A DNA stretch of 64,000 nt, taken from contig NZ_JAENHN010000064.1 of the NCBI RefSeq assembly GCF_016595795.1, forward strand, positions 1 to 64,000, read 5' to 3'. A program made the position numbers and the translations under genes. Positions 55,461 to 64,000 of this stretch are shown one piece after another (position 1 is the first letter of the stretch; each line of letters begins with the position of its first letter). The stretch is from Clostridium yunnanense (GTDB lineage: Bacteria; Bacillota; Clostridia; Clostridiales; Clostridiaceae). The notes beneath the pieces are model-generated. The model was not told the origin of the DNA. It saw only the letters and a program-made list of their open reading frames with translations, and did not search any database.

Positions 55461-56609
55461 GTGGAATTTAATACTTTAGTAAACTTATTAGACACCCATA
55501 ACGAGGCTAATATAATAGCTACTGAGAGATTTAAACCTAAAGAAGTTATATATATATATAAGCAAGTTAAAGAGCAGCAGCTTCAATTAGATAGTTTGAA
55601 AAAATATTATAATAGTAAGTTTCAAAATATTAAATTTATTGGTGAACCAATAGAGAAGCTTGATGTTGAAACCATTAAGGGATTAGTTGATAAATATAAA
55701 GATAAAGGTTTATTAATAAACGTAACAAGAGGAGAAAGAATTTACTCACTAACCTTGCTCTATCTTGCACAAAAATATAATATAAAATGTATTTACTTAG
55801 ATGTTGAAGACAAAAAACTCATTAGTTTTAATGATGATAGTATAGATATAACTGATGAAAATTTCTATGATTTAAATATAGAAGAGATTATTGAAAGTGC
55901 AGGAGGGTCTATAATAATAGATTCTACTGAAAGTAACAGCGAAGCAATAATTGATCAGATAACAGACTTAATATCAAATAATTTAGATGTGTGGGAACGC
56001 TTGAAATATAGGTTATATGACCCCAAGGTATTTATCCATAATCAATTGGATCCTATGACAATAAGGTTGGATATGAAGTATCTTACTAGAGAAGAAATGG
56101 ATATATATAATTCTATGCTTCATTTATTGAAAAAAAACAATCAAATACAATATACTTCAGAGAAGCAGGACTATATCACAATAAAGTTTTTAAATAATAA
56201 CATAAAAAGCTTTATTTTTAAAAGTGGTTCTTGGTTAGAAGCATACACAAAACGAGTAGTAGATAGCATAAGGCAGGTAGATGATGTTAAAAGTGGAATG
56301 TTATTTTTGTGGGACAGTGAAAAGAATAGAGTAAAAAATGAGTTAGATGTAGTTGCTATAAAGAATTCAACTCTAATATGCATATCCTGTAAAGATACAT
56401 CAAAATATGATGAGGTTGCTCTTAATGAACTTAATGTATATGCACAGCAATTAGGCGGAGAAAATGTAGTGAAGATTCTAGTAGCAACAAAGATGCCCTT
56501 AAAACATTCTGTAGAAGAGAGAGCTAAGGAAATGAATATTGATTTAGTTATATATGATGGAAATAAAAATGTATTTGAAGAAAAGTTAAGAAATATAATA
56601 CTAAAGTAG
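55461..56609 (+). CDS. Stand-alone CARF-nuclease, Card1/Can2-like (DUF1887)
   Basis: A 382-residue protein. The N-terminal half is a Rossmann CARF-like domain (about 1-165; LINVTRGERIYSLTLLYLAQ corresponds to the ligand-binding loop, usually TGGTK). A middle winged-helix-like part follows (about 190-250), then a C-terminal PD-(D/E)XK nuclease with E260 (GSWLEAY), D296 (NELDVV) and K311 (ISCK). Card1-type enzymes are switched on by cyclic oligoadenylates from type III CRISPR systems and cut nucleic acids. No CRISPR array or cas gene is in the window. Start GTG with AGAGGTGAT. Confidence 0.8.
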   Translation: MEFNTLVNLLDTHNEANIIATERFKPKEVIYIYKQVKEQQLQLDSLKKYYNSKFQNIKFIGEPIEKLDVETIKGLVDKYKDKGLLINVTRGERIYSLTLLYLAQKYNIKCIYLDVEDKKLISFNDDSIDITDENFYDLNIEEIIESAGGSIIIDSTESNSEAIIDQITDLISNNLDVWERLKYRLYDPKVFIHNQLDPMTIRLDMKYLTREEMDIYNSMLHLLKKNNQIQYTSEKQDYITIKFLNNNIKSFIFKSGSWLEAYTKRVVDSIRQVDDVKSGMLFLWDSEKNRVKNELDVVAIKNSTLICISCKDTSKYDEVALNELNVYAQQLGGENVVKILVATKMPLKHSVEERAKEMNIDLVIYDGNKNVFEEKLRNIILK

Positions 56610-56618
56610 TTATTTATA

Positions 56619-56660
56619 TACTAAAGGCCCCTTCTGATAATTAAGAAGAGGCCTTTAGTA
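56619..56660. terminator. Bidirectional terminator between CARF-nuclease and psd
   Basis: TACTAAAGGCC pairs with GGCCTTTAGTA, extended by an inner CTTCT/AGAAG stem, between convergent genes. Confidence 0.82.
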
Positions 56661-56700
56661 CTATGTTAACTTTTTATATAATTATTAAAAATTATATCAT

Positions 56701-57588
56701 TTAAAGTTTTGTCCCAATGGTTTCTCCCATTGTTATCTTGGTTTCATATCCAAGGGAGGTTTGGTGGATAATATCTTGATGTATTTTAGCTACGCCTTTT
56801 TTAAAGAATAATATAGTAGTTGATCCGCCAAACTTAAAATAACCTTTTTCAGAACCTTTTTCAACTTTTTTATTAGGAGTGTAACTTTGAATTATAGTTC
56901 CAACACAAGTGGCACCAACTTCAATATGAAGTATATCGCCAAAATTTTCAGATTTAAATAATGACCATTCTCTTTTGTTCTGGCAGAAAAGTTTTGGAAC
57001 TTTTTCTAAAGCTATTGGATTTACTGAGTAGTACTTACCATCTATCTTTTTAGTTTCACTACATGTTCCATAGTCGATAAAGTGGAATCTGTGATAATCG
57101 GTAGGACATAGACGAAGGAGTATACAAGTTCCACCTTCATATTCATTTGCTACATTATCATCACTTATCAGTTCTTTTAATGAGTAAGTAAGTCCTTTAA
57201 CTTGAACTATATTATTTAAGTCTATATTTTCAAACACAGAAAGTCTTCCATCTCCAGGAGAAACTAAAGCATTCTTATCCATGTCTATAGGACGTGCTTC
57301 ATCTGTTAATTTTCTATAGAAAAAGTCATTAAAGCTTGTAAACTCAGTTTGTTTTTTTATTGATAAATTAGTATCTATATTGAATTCCTCTATAAATTCA
57401 TTTACTTTACCTTTACTCAAGGGTGAATCACAATAATAACCATATACCTTTGAAAAAAGTTTTCTTTTAATAAATAGTTCAGTTATACTCTTTCCAACAG
57501 GTGATTCATAACACCATTTTAAATAATTTAATCCAGCAACTTGCTCTTCTTCATAGGTTTTTGTTTTCCTATTGTATATTTTAATCAT
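56701..57588 (-). CDS. psd: Phosphatidylserine decarboxylase
   Basis: A 295-residue protein. The GGST motif (254-257) marks the self-cleavage site between G255 and S256 that creates the pyruvoyl prosthetic group. [19 protein letters not shown] and [10 protein letters not shown] are conserved family blocks of the clostridial long form. It converts phosphatidylserine to phosphatidylethanolamine at the membrane. The start is ATG 57588, since the upstream in-frame GTG lies in the ribosome binding site AAGGTGAGG. No pssA is adjacent. Confidence 0.93.
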   Translation of the reverse strand: MIKIYNRKTKTYEEEQVAGLNYLKWCYESPVGKSITELFIKRKLFSKVYGYYCDSPLSKGKVNEFIEEFNIDTNLSIKKQTEFTSFNDFFYRKLTDEARPIDMDKNALVSPGDGRLSVFENIDLNNIVQVKGLTYSLKELISDDNVANEYEGGTCILLRLCPTDYHRFHFIDYGTCSETKKIDGKYYSVNPIALEKVPKLFCQNKREWSLFKSENFGDILHIEVGATCVGTIIQSYTPNKKVEKGSEKGYFKFGGSTTILFFKKGVAKIHQDIIHQTSLGYETKITMGETIGTKL

Positions 57589-57941
57589 TGAGTACCTCAC
57601 CTTTTTAAATATATAATTTTGTATTGAGATTTAATGTTTATAAGTTTAAGTAGCAGTTTATATATTTTTTGCAAAGTTTTTGATGCTGTTATTGTGCATG
57701 CAACAAACTTTGTTAAATATAATAAAGTTAGATTTATTGTCATCTAATTGTATCACATCCAATTTTTCGGTCAATAATTTGAATTATAATATTTGAAATA
57801 AATATTGTTAATCATAGCTAAGTATTGTATATTTAACTTAAATAAGCTTAAGATATCTTGAATTCATATTCAAATATTATTAGTTTACCTAATTTATATA
57901 TTTTTATTGGCTGGTCAATAAAAATTACGGAGTGATTTAAC
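57589..57941. other. Divergent region between psd and tetR-like gene
   Basis: AT-rich, about 350 bases. It holds the TetR operator candidate at 57906-57919 and a related GGTCAATAA near 57767. Confidence 0.5.
57906..57919 (+). promoter_or_regulatory. TetR operator candidate 1
   Basis: ATTGGCTGGTCAAT is an imperfect dyad just upstream of the TetR gene. Its complement contains TGACCAGCCA, nine of ten bases shared with TGACCAGTCA upstream of the YhgE gene. Confidence 0.55.
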
Positions 57942-58517
57942 ATGAATAAAACCAAAAGAGCAATCTTTGAAGCTGCAATAAGTATCTTTTCAAAGGCTGG
58001 TTATAACGGTGCTACAATGGATGAAATAGCCTTAAAAGCAGGAGTGGCTAAAGGAACTTTGTATTATCATTTTAAGAGTAAGGAAGAGATATTTAATTTT
58101 ATAATAACAGAAGGCATCAATCTTATGCATGATGAAATAAATCAGGTTAAGAATATGGATGATGATGCATTGGTTAAGTTGAAAGAGGTTTGTAAGATAC
58201 AGCTTTCTTTTTTGTATAGAAATAAAGAGTTTTTTAAAGTTATAATGAGTCAATTATGGGGTCAAGAACTTAGACAATTAGAACTTAGAAACCAGATTCA
58301 ACGATATATTTATGGTATAGAGGTATATATAAAAGAAGCAGCAGATACTGGTTTAATAAGAAAAGGTGATGTCTCTTTTATGGCTTATGCGTTTTTTGGA
58401 AGTTTAATATCTGCGGCCGTATATGAAATAATAAACATAGATAAGATAAATTTAGAAAGTATTATTGATAATCTAATAGATTATAACTTTAGAGGATTAC
58501 AAACAAGTAAACTGTAA
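57942..58517 (+). CDS. TetR/AcrR family transcriptional regulator
   Basis: A 191-residue protein with an N-terminal TetR helix-turn-helix (FSKAGYNGATMDEIALKAGV, then AKGTLYYHFKSKEEIF) and a C-terminal ligand-binding domain of the YcdC/YfiR type. It probably represses itself and the downstream YhgE/Pip gene: both have a related TGACCAG-containing dyad in front. The ligand is unknown. The ATG at 57942 is preceded by GGAGTGA. Confidence 0.9.
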   Translation: MNKTKRAIFEAAISIFSKAGYNGATMDEIALKAGVAKGTLYYHFKSKEEIFNFIITEGINLMHDEINQVKNMDDDALVKLKEVCKIQLSFLYRNKEFFKVIMSQLWGQELRQLELRNQIQRYIYGIEVYIKEAADTGLIRKGDVSFMAYAFFGSLISAAVYEIINIDKINLESIIDNLIDYNFRGLQTSKL

Positions 58518-58552
58518 AATGATTTTTCAGAAGTCTATATTGGCTTTTAGAA

Positions 58553-58588
58553 TAGAGGGTAAGAAATTATTTACCCTCTATTTTTTTG
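58553..58588 (+). terminator. Terminator after tetR-like gene
   Basis: Perfect stem TAGAGGGTAA/TTACCCTCTA with an eight-base loop, followed by seven T. Confidence 0.92.
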
Positions 58589-58791
58589 CGTTAAAGATTA
58601 TTTATTGATTAGTAGGTTAGGGGCTTTATCTCTAGGAGTAGAGAGTATTAATTAACACAAGTATGTAAAAGGCGGAATAAAAGTAAGGATAATAGAGATA
58701 ATTAAATATATTTTCAATAATTAGTTGATTTTATTACATAAAATGCCACAAACCGCTTTTGCAAAAGATAATTAAAAATAGTATAAATAAA

Positions 58792-58805
58792 ACTGACCAG
58801 TCAGT
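58792..58805 (+). promoter_or_regulatory. TetR operator candidate 2
   Basis: ACTGAC-CA-GTCAGT is a dyad with perfect six-base arms, 30 bases before the YhgE/Pip gene. It shares the TGACCAG core with the site before the TetR gene. Confidence 0.6.
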
Positions 58806-58835
58806 ACAAAAACTTATGAAAAGCGGGGTGAATGT

Positions 58836-61800
58836 ATGAAATTTGCTAAAATTGCTTGGAAGGATATTTCTAGCATATTTAGAAACAGATTGATAAGAGT
58901 TTCTGTAATAGCAATTATCATAGTGCCTTTGTTATACAGCTTACTTTATCTAGCTGCATTTTGGGATCCTTATTCAAGATTGGATAAGCTTCCGGTAGCA
59001 GTAGTAAATCTAGATAAAGGTTCTGAAAATGATGGAAAGGCTGTAAATTATGGCAATGATATTGTAAAGGATCTGAAGGAAAACAAAGAAGTTGGGTGGC
59101 AGTTTACCACTTTACAAGAAGCTAAAGATGGATTAGAAGGAAGCAAATATTATTCAATGTTTGTGATTCCTGAGGATTTTTCTGGTAAAATAATCAGTTC
59201 AAAGGATCACAAGCCTGAATCACCAGAGATTAAGTTTGTGCCTAACGACAAAAAGAATTTTCTTGCTTCACAAATAGGAGGAAAAGTTGAACTAGCTATT
59301 CAGCAAAAAATTACATCAAATATATCAAAAGAATTTACTAAAGTTACTTTTGATAATATGTACGAACTAAAAGATGGAATGCAAGCAGCAGCAGATGGAA
59401 GTAAGAAACTTTATGATGGTATAGATACCTTAGGTAGTAATGTACCAACTATGGCAAATGGTGTTTCACAACTTAAAGATGGATCAAATAAGTTGAGTGA
59501 TGGGTTAAGTCAACTAAAGGACAAGACATCAGCTATGCCAAGTGGAGTTTCACAGCTTTATAGTGGATCAAATCAAATAACAGGGGGATTAGGTCAGTTA
59601 AAGGCGTCAACAGGTATCCCTGCATTGCTTGATGGGTCTAATCAGATAACTAATGGTTTAGGAATGCTCAATGATAAAGCTAAACAAGGACAAGAAACAG
59701 TTATAAATTTAGGACTTAATAAGATTGATCCAAATAAGGTTTTAAATGTTGAAAACCTTCAAAAAATCAAATCAGTAATAGCTGCAGGTAAAAAGTTATC
59801 TGATGCAGATCTTTCAGTACTTAATTCTTTAAATGGTTCTAGTGTTAAGCTAGTAGAAAGTACAATGAGTGATATAAAGCAGTTAACTAGTGATGAAGGA
59901 ATAAAGGTATTAATGAGTAAACCATCAATACAGCTAGTTTTATCACAGATGGACTTCTCAAAGCCTGAAAATCAACAGGCTTTAGCAACAAGAGTTCAAA
60001 ACGTAGATAAATTAGTTAGTGATGCGAACTCTATACAAGCAGCTTTGCTAAAATTAAAGAATAATGAACCACAACTATTTACTCAATTGCAAAGTATGGA
60101 TATAAATAATGAACTAAAAACAATGCCTGTAATAATAAGTTCATTAAATAATCTAAGCTCTGCAAGCAAACTAATTACAAAAAGCGATGTAGCACTTGTA
60201 CAAGGAATATTAAATGACCCTACACAGTTAAGTAATCAGTTAGCTGCAATGGATAAAACCAAAAGTGATTTAAATGGTTTAATGAATCAGATAGGTAATA
60301 TGCAAAGTAATGAGAGTCTAAATAATCAATTAAAAACCATAGCAGTTAAACTTGGAACTTCAAAGGCACAAGGAGAACAAAGTGTTCAATTATCTGCAGC
60401 AGAGAGAGATGCTATGCTTCAGTACATGAGTTCAGTAAGTAATTTGACTAATGGATTTGCACAGTACAAGCCAGAACTTGATGGAATGATGAAACAGCTA
60501 AACTCTTATGAGCAAATGGCTAAAGATAAGATGGCAGTTGTTCAAGCAAATCCACAATCGGCAAGGGCTCTAGGTAATTTGCTTACAAACTATGATGCAA
60601 CAATGGGCTTGGTTAATTCTAAATTACCTCTACTAAATGCAGTTGGTGCAGCATTACAAAAGCCTGATAATGTTTCAGCATTATCAACTTTAATTAGTGG
60701 TATAAATAGCATACAAACAGATTTAGCAAAGAATCAAGATAACTTAGCTTTAATAAACGACTTAATTACAAGTACTAAGGACCCTAAGGTTCAAGCTTTA
60801 CTTCCTAAGGTTGCAAAGATTAAGAGTGATATTGATTCTGCTAAGCCACTTATAGACAAACTAAGCACTCCTGAAACTTTGATGATGCTTGAAAAAGCAC
60901 CAGAATTAGCAGGTCAAGTTAAGGGACTTCAACAAGATATAAAAAATAATGCTGATATTTTAGCAATAGCGGATAGAACCTTAACAGAAGGAAACCTTGA
61001 AACTGCTCAAAACTTATTAGCATCTATCCCAGAGCTAACAAATGGAGTTCAAAAGTTATATGATGGATCAACTAAAGTTACTGGAGGACTTAATACAGTA
61101 AATGGAGCAGTAAACCAGCTATATGATGGATCAACTCAAGTTGCTGGAGGATTAGGACAACTAAATGGATCAGTACCATCATTAATAAGTGGAGTAAATC
61201 AATTAAATGATGGAGCAAGTAAGTTAAATAGCGGACTTGGAGAGTTAAATGGAAAGATGCCTGAACTTAAAGATGGTGTTGTAAAACTTACAGATGGTTC
61301 AAAAGAATTGTCAGATAAACTATCTGATGGTTCAGATAAACTAAATAATAATCTAAAGAATTCAAGTGAAGAGATGGGAACTTTCATATCAGAGCCAGTT
61401 AAAGTTACTACAGAAGCTGTAAATACAGTTAAGGATTATGGTACTGGATTTACCCCTTACTTTATCCCATTATCATTATGGGTTGGTGCAATCATGATGT
61501 TCTTCGTAATATCACCAAAGGTTGCTGATGGAATGAATGCAGGTTCTGCTTCAAGAGTATTGGGTAAATACTTCTCATATACCTTCATAGGATTACTTCA
61601 AGCAGTATTAGTAAGTATAGTTGTTTTATTCTTAGGATTAAAACCAAATAATATTATAGCTTACTTTGGATTTAATATATTATTATCCTTTACTTTTATA
61701 GCGATAATACAAGCGCTGATATCTCTACTTGGAGATGCTGGAAGACTTCTAGCAATAGTGTTGCTTATATTTAACTTAACTACTTGTGCAGGTACCTTCC

Positions 61801-62036
61801 CACTAGAATTAGTACCTAAATTCTTCACAGTTTTAAATCCATATCTTCCATTTACTTATGCAATAGCAGGATTAAGAGAATCTATAGCAGGTTCAGACTT
61901 CTCAGTTATAGTAAGTAGTTCTTTATTCCTATTAGCATATCTAGTAGTATTTATAGTAATAGCTGTTGTATTTATAGACAGAGGAGAAAAATTTGTAAGA
62001 CTTATAGAAGGTAAAAAGGAAGAATTAGCAGCATAG
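58836..62036 (+). CDS. YhgE/Pip family membrane protein (ABC-2 type)
   Basis: A 1066-residue protein. One membrane segment lies near residues 20-42, then an extracytoplasmic region of about 830 residues rich in repeats of the form DGS-x-x-L-x-x-GL-x-x-L (about 190-270 and 730-850), and about five to six membrane segments in the last 180 residues. This is the YhgE/Pip (phage infection protein) layout, related to ABC-2 transporters and to ESX/type VII-associated EsaA-like proteins. The role here is unknown. GGGGTGA precedes the ATG; probably controlled by the upstream TetR. Confidence 0.88.
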   Translation: MKFAKIAWKDISSIFRNRLIRVSVIAIIIVPLLYSLLYLAAFWDPYSRLDKLPVAVVNLDKGSENDGKAVNYGNDIVKDLKENKEVGWQFTTLQEAKDGLEGSKYYSMFVIPEDFSGKIISSKDHKPESPEIKFVPNDKKNFLASQIGGKVELAIQQKITSNISKEFTKVTFDNMYELKDGMQAAADGSKKLYDGIDTLGSNVPTMANGVSQLKDGSNKLSDGLSQLKDKTSAMPSGVSQLYSGSNQITGGLGQLKASTGIPALLDGSNQITNGLGMLNDKAKQGQETVINLGLNKIDPNKVLNVENLQKIKSVIAAGKKLSDADLSVLNSLNGSSVKLVESTMSDIKQLTSDEGIKVLMSKPSIQLVLSQMDFSKPENQQALATRVQNVDKLVSDANSIQAALLKLKNNEPQLFTQLQSMDINNELKTMPVIISSLNNLSSASKLITKSDVALVQGILNDPTQLSNQLAAMDKTKSDLNGLMNQIGNMQSNESLNNQLKTIAVKLGTSKAQGEQSVQLSAAERDAMLQYMSSVSNLTNGFAQYKPELDGMMKQLNSYEQMAKDKMAVVQANPQSARALGNLLTNYDATMGLVNSKLPLLNAVGAALQKPDNVSALSTLISGINSIQTDLAKNQDNLALINDLITSTKDPKVQALLPKVAKIKSDIDSAKPLIDKLSTPETLMMLEKAPELAGQVKGLQQDIKNNADILAIADRTLTEGNLETAQNLLASIPELTNGVQKLYDGSTKVTGGLNTVNGAVNQLYDGSTQVAGGLGQLNGSVPSLISGVNQLNDGASKLNSGLGELNGKMPELKDGVVKLTDGSKELSDKLSDGSDKLNNNLKNSSEEMGTFISEPVKVTTEAVNTVKDYGTGFTPYFIPLSLWVGAIMMFFVISPKVADGMNAGSASRVLGKYFSYTFIGLLQAVLVSIVVLFLGLKPNNIIAYFGFNILLSFTFIAIIQALISLLGDAGRLLAIVLLIFNLTTCAGTFPLELVPKFFTVLNPYLPFTYAIAGLRESIAGSDFSVIVSSSLFLLAYLVVFIVIAVVFIDRGEKFVRLIEGKKEELAA

Positions 62037-62062
62037 TTTTTATTGCACTATCAAGTAATATT

Positions 62063-62098
62063 AAACTGTTGGTGGAATTTATCCATCAACAGTTTTTC
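62063..62098 (+). terminator. Terminator after YhgE/Pip gene
   Basis: AAACTGTTGGTGGA pairs with TCCATCAACAGTTT, followed by TTCTT. Confidence 0.88.
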
Positions 62099-62116
62099 TT
62101 ACAAAAATTTCATATC

Positions 62117-62145
62117 TTGACTTTAAGTTTATAAAGGTTTAAAAT
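62117..62145 (+). promoter_or_regulatory. tRNA-Arg(CCT) promoter
   Basis: TTGACT (62117-62122) and TAAAAT (62140-62145) with a 17-base spacer. Confidence 0.65.
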
Positions 62146-62174
62146 AGGAATGTATTTTTCATACAATTAAATAT

Positions 62175-62249
62175 GTCCTCATAGTTAAATGGATAGAACA
62201 GTCCCCTCCTAAGGGACAGATGTAGGTTCGATTCCTACTGGGGATACCA
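62175..62249 (+). tRNA. tRNA-Arg (CCT)
   Basis: A 75-base tRNA with encoded CCA. Anticodon stem GTCCC/GGGAC encloses CTCCTAA, giving CCT (reads AGG arginine). The first acceptor pair is G-T, unlike the usual G-C. Confidence 0.93.
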
Positions 62250-62262
62250 TGTATGATGAGAG

Positions 62263-62296
62263 AATGGCTTAACTGTTAAGGTTAAGCCGTTTTTAT
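62263..62296 (+). terminator. Terminator of tRNA-Arg(CCT)
   Basis: GGCTTAAC pairs with GTTAAGCC, followed by GTTTTT. Confidence 0.85.
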
Positions 62297-62322
62297 TAGT
62301 CTTTGAAAGATTAATTAAGATA

Positions 62323-62370
62323 ATAACAAAAAACAGTAGTTAGATAATTTCTTACTACTGTTTTTATGTT
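62323..62370 (-). terminator. Terminator of small secreted Cys protein gene
   Basis: AAACAGTAG pairs with CTACTGTTT; on the minus strand the stem is followed by TTTTTTGTTATT. Confidence 0.75.
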
Positions 62371-62412
62371 ATTATTAAAAAAATTACTCATATTTGAAAA
62401 ACTTCTAAAATC

Positions 62413-62736
62413 TTAGTCTTTAGTACGTAACCTTGTGTGGACAACATTGGTACGATATGTTTTTCCTGTTTTCCATGTGGCACCGCAGTTAGCACATACT
62501 TGGTCATCTCTTAGAATAGTATAACTTATCATGCATTCATGCTCAGAATCATAATGTGACGATACGGAGCAACTTTCAACTACGTCGTCAACATCTATTG
62601 TTCTAGTAACTACTCTTGGGTTGTCACAACACCCTATTGGTTTAGCGTTTGCTACTGTTGCTGATTGTGAAGGAATTGATGCAAAGATTCCTAGAACCGC
62701 AATTGCTAAAGCTGTTTTTTTGAATTTGTTTTTCAT
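62413..62736 (-). CDS. Small secreted cysteine-containing protein
   Basis: A 107-residue protein of unknown family. The signal peptide covers about 1-31 (KKTALAIAVLGIFASIPS, cut near ANA). The mature part has six cysteines, including CC in IGCCDNP and CANCGATWKTG, which looks like half of a zinc ribbon or a disulfide loop. Such secreted small proteins may be envelope factors or antimicrobial-like peptides, but nothing shows which. The start is ATG 62736, after GAGGGGTGA; an upstream in-frame start lacks a site. Confidence 0.65.
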   Translation of the reverse strand: MKNKFKKTALAIAVLGIFASIPSQSATVANAKPIGCCDNPRVVTRTIDVDDVVESCSVSSHYDSEHECMISYTILRDDQVCANCGATWKTGKTYRTNVVHTRLRTKD

Positions 62737-63004
62737 ATTATCACCCCTCGATACAAATATTAACATAATATACATTAATTATAAAACTATATTGTTGATG
62801 GTTTTTCTGCATATTAGCGTATTTGATAAAAATAGATGTAGTATACTTAGTTTTTCAAAAGATATCAAAAAATAATAATAAGTGTTAAAAAATACATATA
62901 CAACACAATGTGAAGTCACAAGTAATATATTTTATTGTGTATTAACGTAGGTTCGCTTAAAGTCTTTTTGATTTTAATAATCATGCAAATTCCTTTGGTA
63001 AGAT
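62737..63004. other. Intergenic region upstream of the small secreted protein
   Basis: AT-rich. It holds the likely minus-strand promoter of the secreted protein gene. No other feature recognised. Confidence 0.4.
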
Positions 63005-63045
63005 AAAAAAGGATAGCAAGCAAGATTTACTCTTGTTTGCTATCC
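63005..63045 (-). terminator. Terminator of GntR regulator gene
   Basis: GGATAGCAAGCAAGA pairs with TCTTGTTTGCTATCC (G-T pair inside); on the minus strand it is followed by TTTTTTATC. Confidence 0.9.
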
Positions 63046-63082
63046 TAATAGTAGTACTTTATTTATATGATGATTAAGATTT

Positions 63083-63793
63083 TTAGCGTACAATTACTGT
63101 TTCAAAAGCAAAACGATCATATCTGTGGATAGATATAGAATACTCAAATGCGCTGCCATTTTCAAAATAGGCAACTTGCTCTACTACGGCAACAGGATCA
63201 TTAGGCTCTAACTGTAAGTGTTCCTGCTCTAATTCGTTAGATTTTCTAACCCTTATAGTTCTATGTGAACTTTGAACTTTTAATCCTAAATCATTTTCTA
63301 TGTAAGAGTAAATAGAATCTAAAGCGTGTTGTTTTTTTAATCCTGGTATTAAACCTATAGGCATATAGGTGTTTTCCATAACGAAAGGATTGTTATCTAA
63401 GTATCTAACACGAAGTATGCTATAAACAAACTCTTCATTTTCTAAGTTAAGTTTTGATTTAATTTCTTCATTACTTGCTATAACTTCAAATTTTAGTAGT
63501 TCACTTGTAACTTTCCTAGTACTATATAGCGCAGTTAAGCCTCTAAACTGGTTTGAAACAAGTAGTTTATTCATGTCAGTGCTGCTTATACTCTTTACAA
63601 AGGTACCAGAGCCTCGTCTTTTTACTATCAATCCTTCTGATACTAGGATATCTAAAGCTTTTTTTACAGTCATCTTACTAGCATCATATTTTTCACAAAG
63701 GTCTTTTTCAAACGGCAATTGCTCATTTGCTTGCAGAGTGCCTTGAACTATTTGATTTCTTATATCATTTGCTATTTGCATATATTTAGTCAT
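63083..63793 (-). CDS. GntR family regulator with UTRA domain
   Basis: A 236-residue protein with an N-terminal GntR winged helix (YMQIANDIRNQIVQGTLQAN; KKALDILVSEGLIVKRRGSG) and a C-terminal UTRA effector domain (about 85-236). This HutC/FarR subfamily usually senses a sugar phosphate or amine and controls a transport or catabolic operon. No such operon is adjacent within the window; its target may lie beyond the right edge. GGGAGA precedes the ATG. Confidence 0.9.
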   Translation of the reverse strand: MTKYMQIANDIRNQIVQGTLQANEQLPFEKDLCEKYDASKMTVKKALDILVSEGLIVKRRGSGTFVKSISSTDMNKLLVSNQFRGLTALYSTRKVTSELLKFEVIASNEEIKSKLNLENEEFVYSILRVRYLDNNPFVMENTYMPIGLIPGLKKQHALDSIYSYIENDLGLKVQSSHRTIRVRKSNELEQEHLQLEPNDPVAVVEQVAYFENGSAFEYSISIHRYDRFAFETVIVR

Positions 63794-63815
63794 AGTGTTC
63801 TCCCAAATTCAAAAA

Positions 63816-63831
63816 ATAGGTATATACTTAT
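63816..63831. promoter_or_regulatory. Possible GntR autoregulatory site
   Basis: ATAGGTATATACTTAT, with a palindromic GTATATAC core, lies 23 bases before the GntR start, close to a minus-strand TATAAT. Similar half sites (GGTATA) are typical of UTRA-GntR operators. Confidence 0.45.
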
Positions 63832-64000
63832 ATTATAGCATTTTATACCTGCATAATATATAGTTGTTTAATAAAACTTAAAAAGACCTTAATTCTAGTA
63901 TTTATAGTGGTTTGACTCTGTCGCTAACTAATTATATACAACATGAAGACTATACTTTTAGTTTGTATAAGTACACAATACATAGATATCAATAAGAATC

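Noticed and set aside
1-64000. CRISPR array, insertion sequence or prophage
   Set aside because: No regularly spaced repeats, transposase, integrase or phage structural genes were seen despite the CARF-nuclease gene.

Overview
The window looks like a chromosomal segment of a Clostridium sensu stricto species or close relative. The DNA is very AT-rich and ribosome binding sites are strong (AGGAGG-type). TTG and GTG starts are used, intrinsic terminators are dense, and gene families are typical of clostridia: NiaR, AddAB, YhaM, the GlnA/ANTAR pair, a T-box leader and UPF0182. No CRISPR array, rRNA, complete insertion sequence or prophage was seen. Species-level assignment is not possible by eye.

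Layout. 1-7.4 kb: end of a tRNA cluster (tRNA-Ala), an HD hydrolase, the niacin repressor NiaR, a large UPF0182 membrane protein and a GlpA-like flavoprotein with a shortened DUF1667 partner. A serine-type T-box leader follows with no gene behind it, then two near-identical promoter + tRNA-Ser(TGA) + tRNA-Ser(GCT) cassettes. 7.5-16.7 kb: a metallophosphoesterase, a GNAT acetyltransferase and the AddB-AddA recombination nuclease. 16.9-27 kb: an AEC transporter, CCA-adding enzyme, YhaM nuclease, L,D-transpeptidase, two DUF1189 membrane proteins, peptidase T, and glutamine synthetase with an attenuator-like leader and an ANTAR antiterminator. 27.5-31.1 kb (minus strand): a minimal sortase-assembled pilus locus, with one LPXTG-type pilin and two class C sortases. 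31.8-37.1 kb: SbcCD nuclease and DegV. 37.8-46.4 kb: MntH, a polysaccharide deacetylase behind a G9 tract, tRNA-Arg, a secreted CBM-transglycosylase fusion, a MerR regulator facing a truncated SDR gene, a CDF exporter and a secreted GH16 glucanase. 46.9-54.6 kb: a GT39-type glycosyltransferase, DUF1259, an FAD-Rieske oxidoreductase, an MBL-fold hydrolase, a glyoxalase-like protein, bacteriohemerythrin, a CrcB/Fluc channel and DUF1292. 54.7-56.6 kb: a strongly structured RNA candidate (possibly raiA-like), a 94-residue His-rich membrane protein, a long nested hairpin and a stand-alone CARF-nuclease of the Card1/DUF1887 type. 56.7-64 kb: phosphatidylserine decarboxylase, a TetR regulator with a probable YhgE/Pip target, tRNA-Arg(CCT), a small secreted cysteine protein and a GntR/UTRA regulator.

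How genes work together. AddAB and SbcCD both process DNA ends. GlnA and the ANTAR protein form a nitrogen module with a plausible RNA switch. The pilin and two sortases form a surface-polymer module. The L,D-transpeptidase, NodB deacetylase, CBM-SLT protein and GH16 enzyme act on cell walls or polysaccharides. The most unusual region is 54.7-56.6 kb, where a structured RNA, an unknown membrane protein, another structured element and a CARF-type nuclease lie in a row without any CRISPR genes. The most informative relics are the orphan serine T-box and the intact MerR-type promoter feeding a truncated dehydrogenase.
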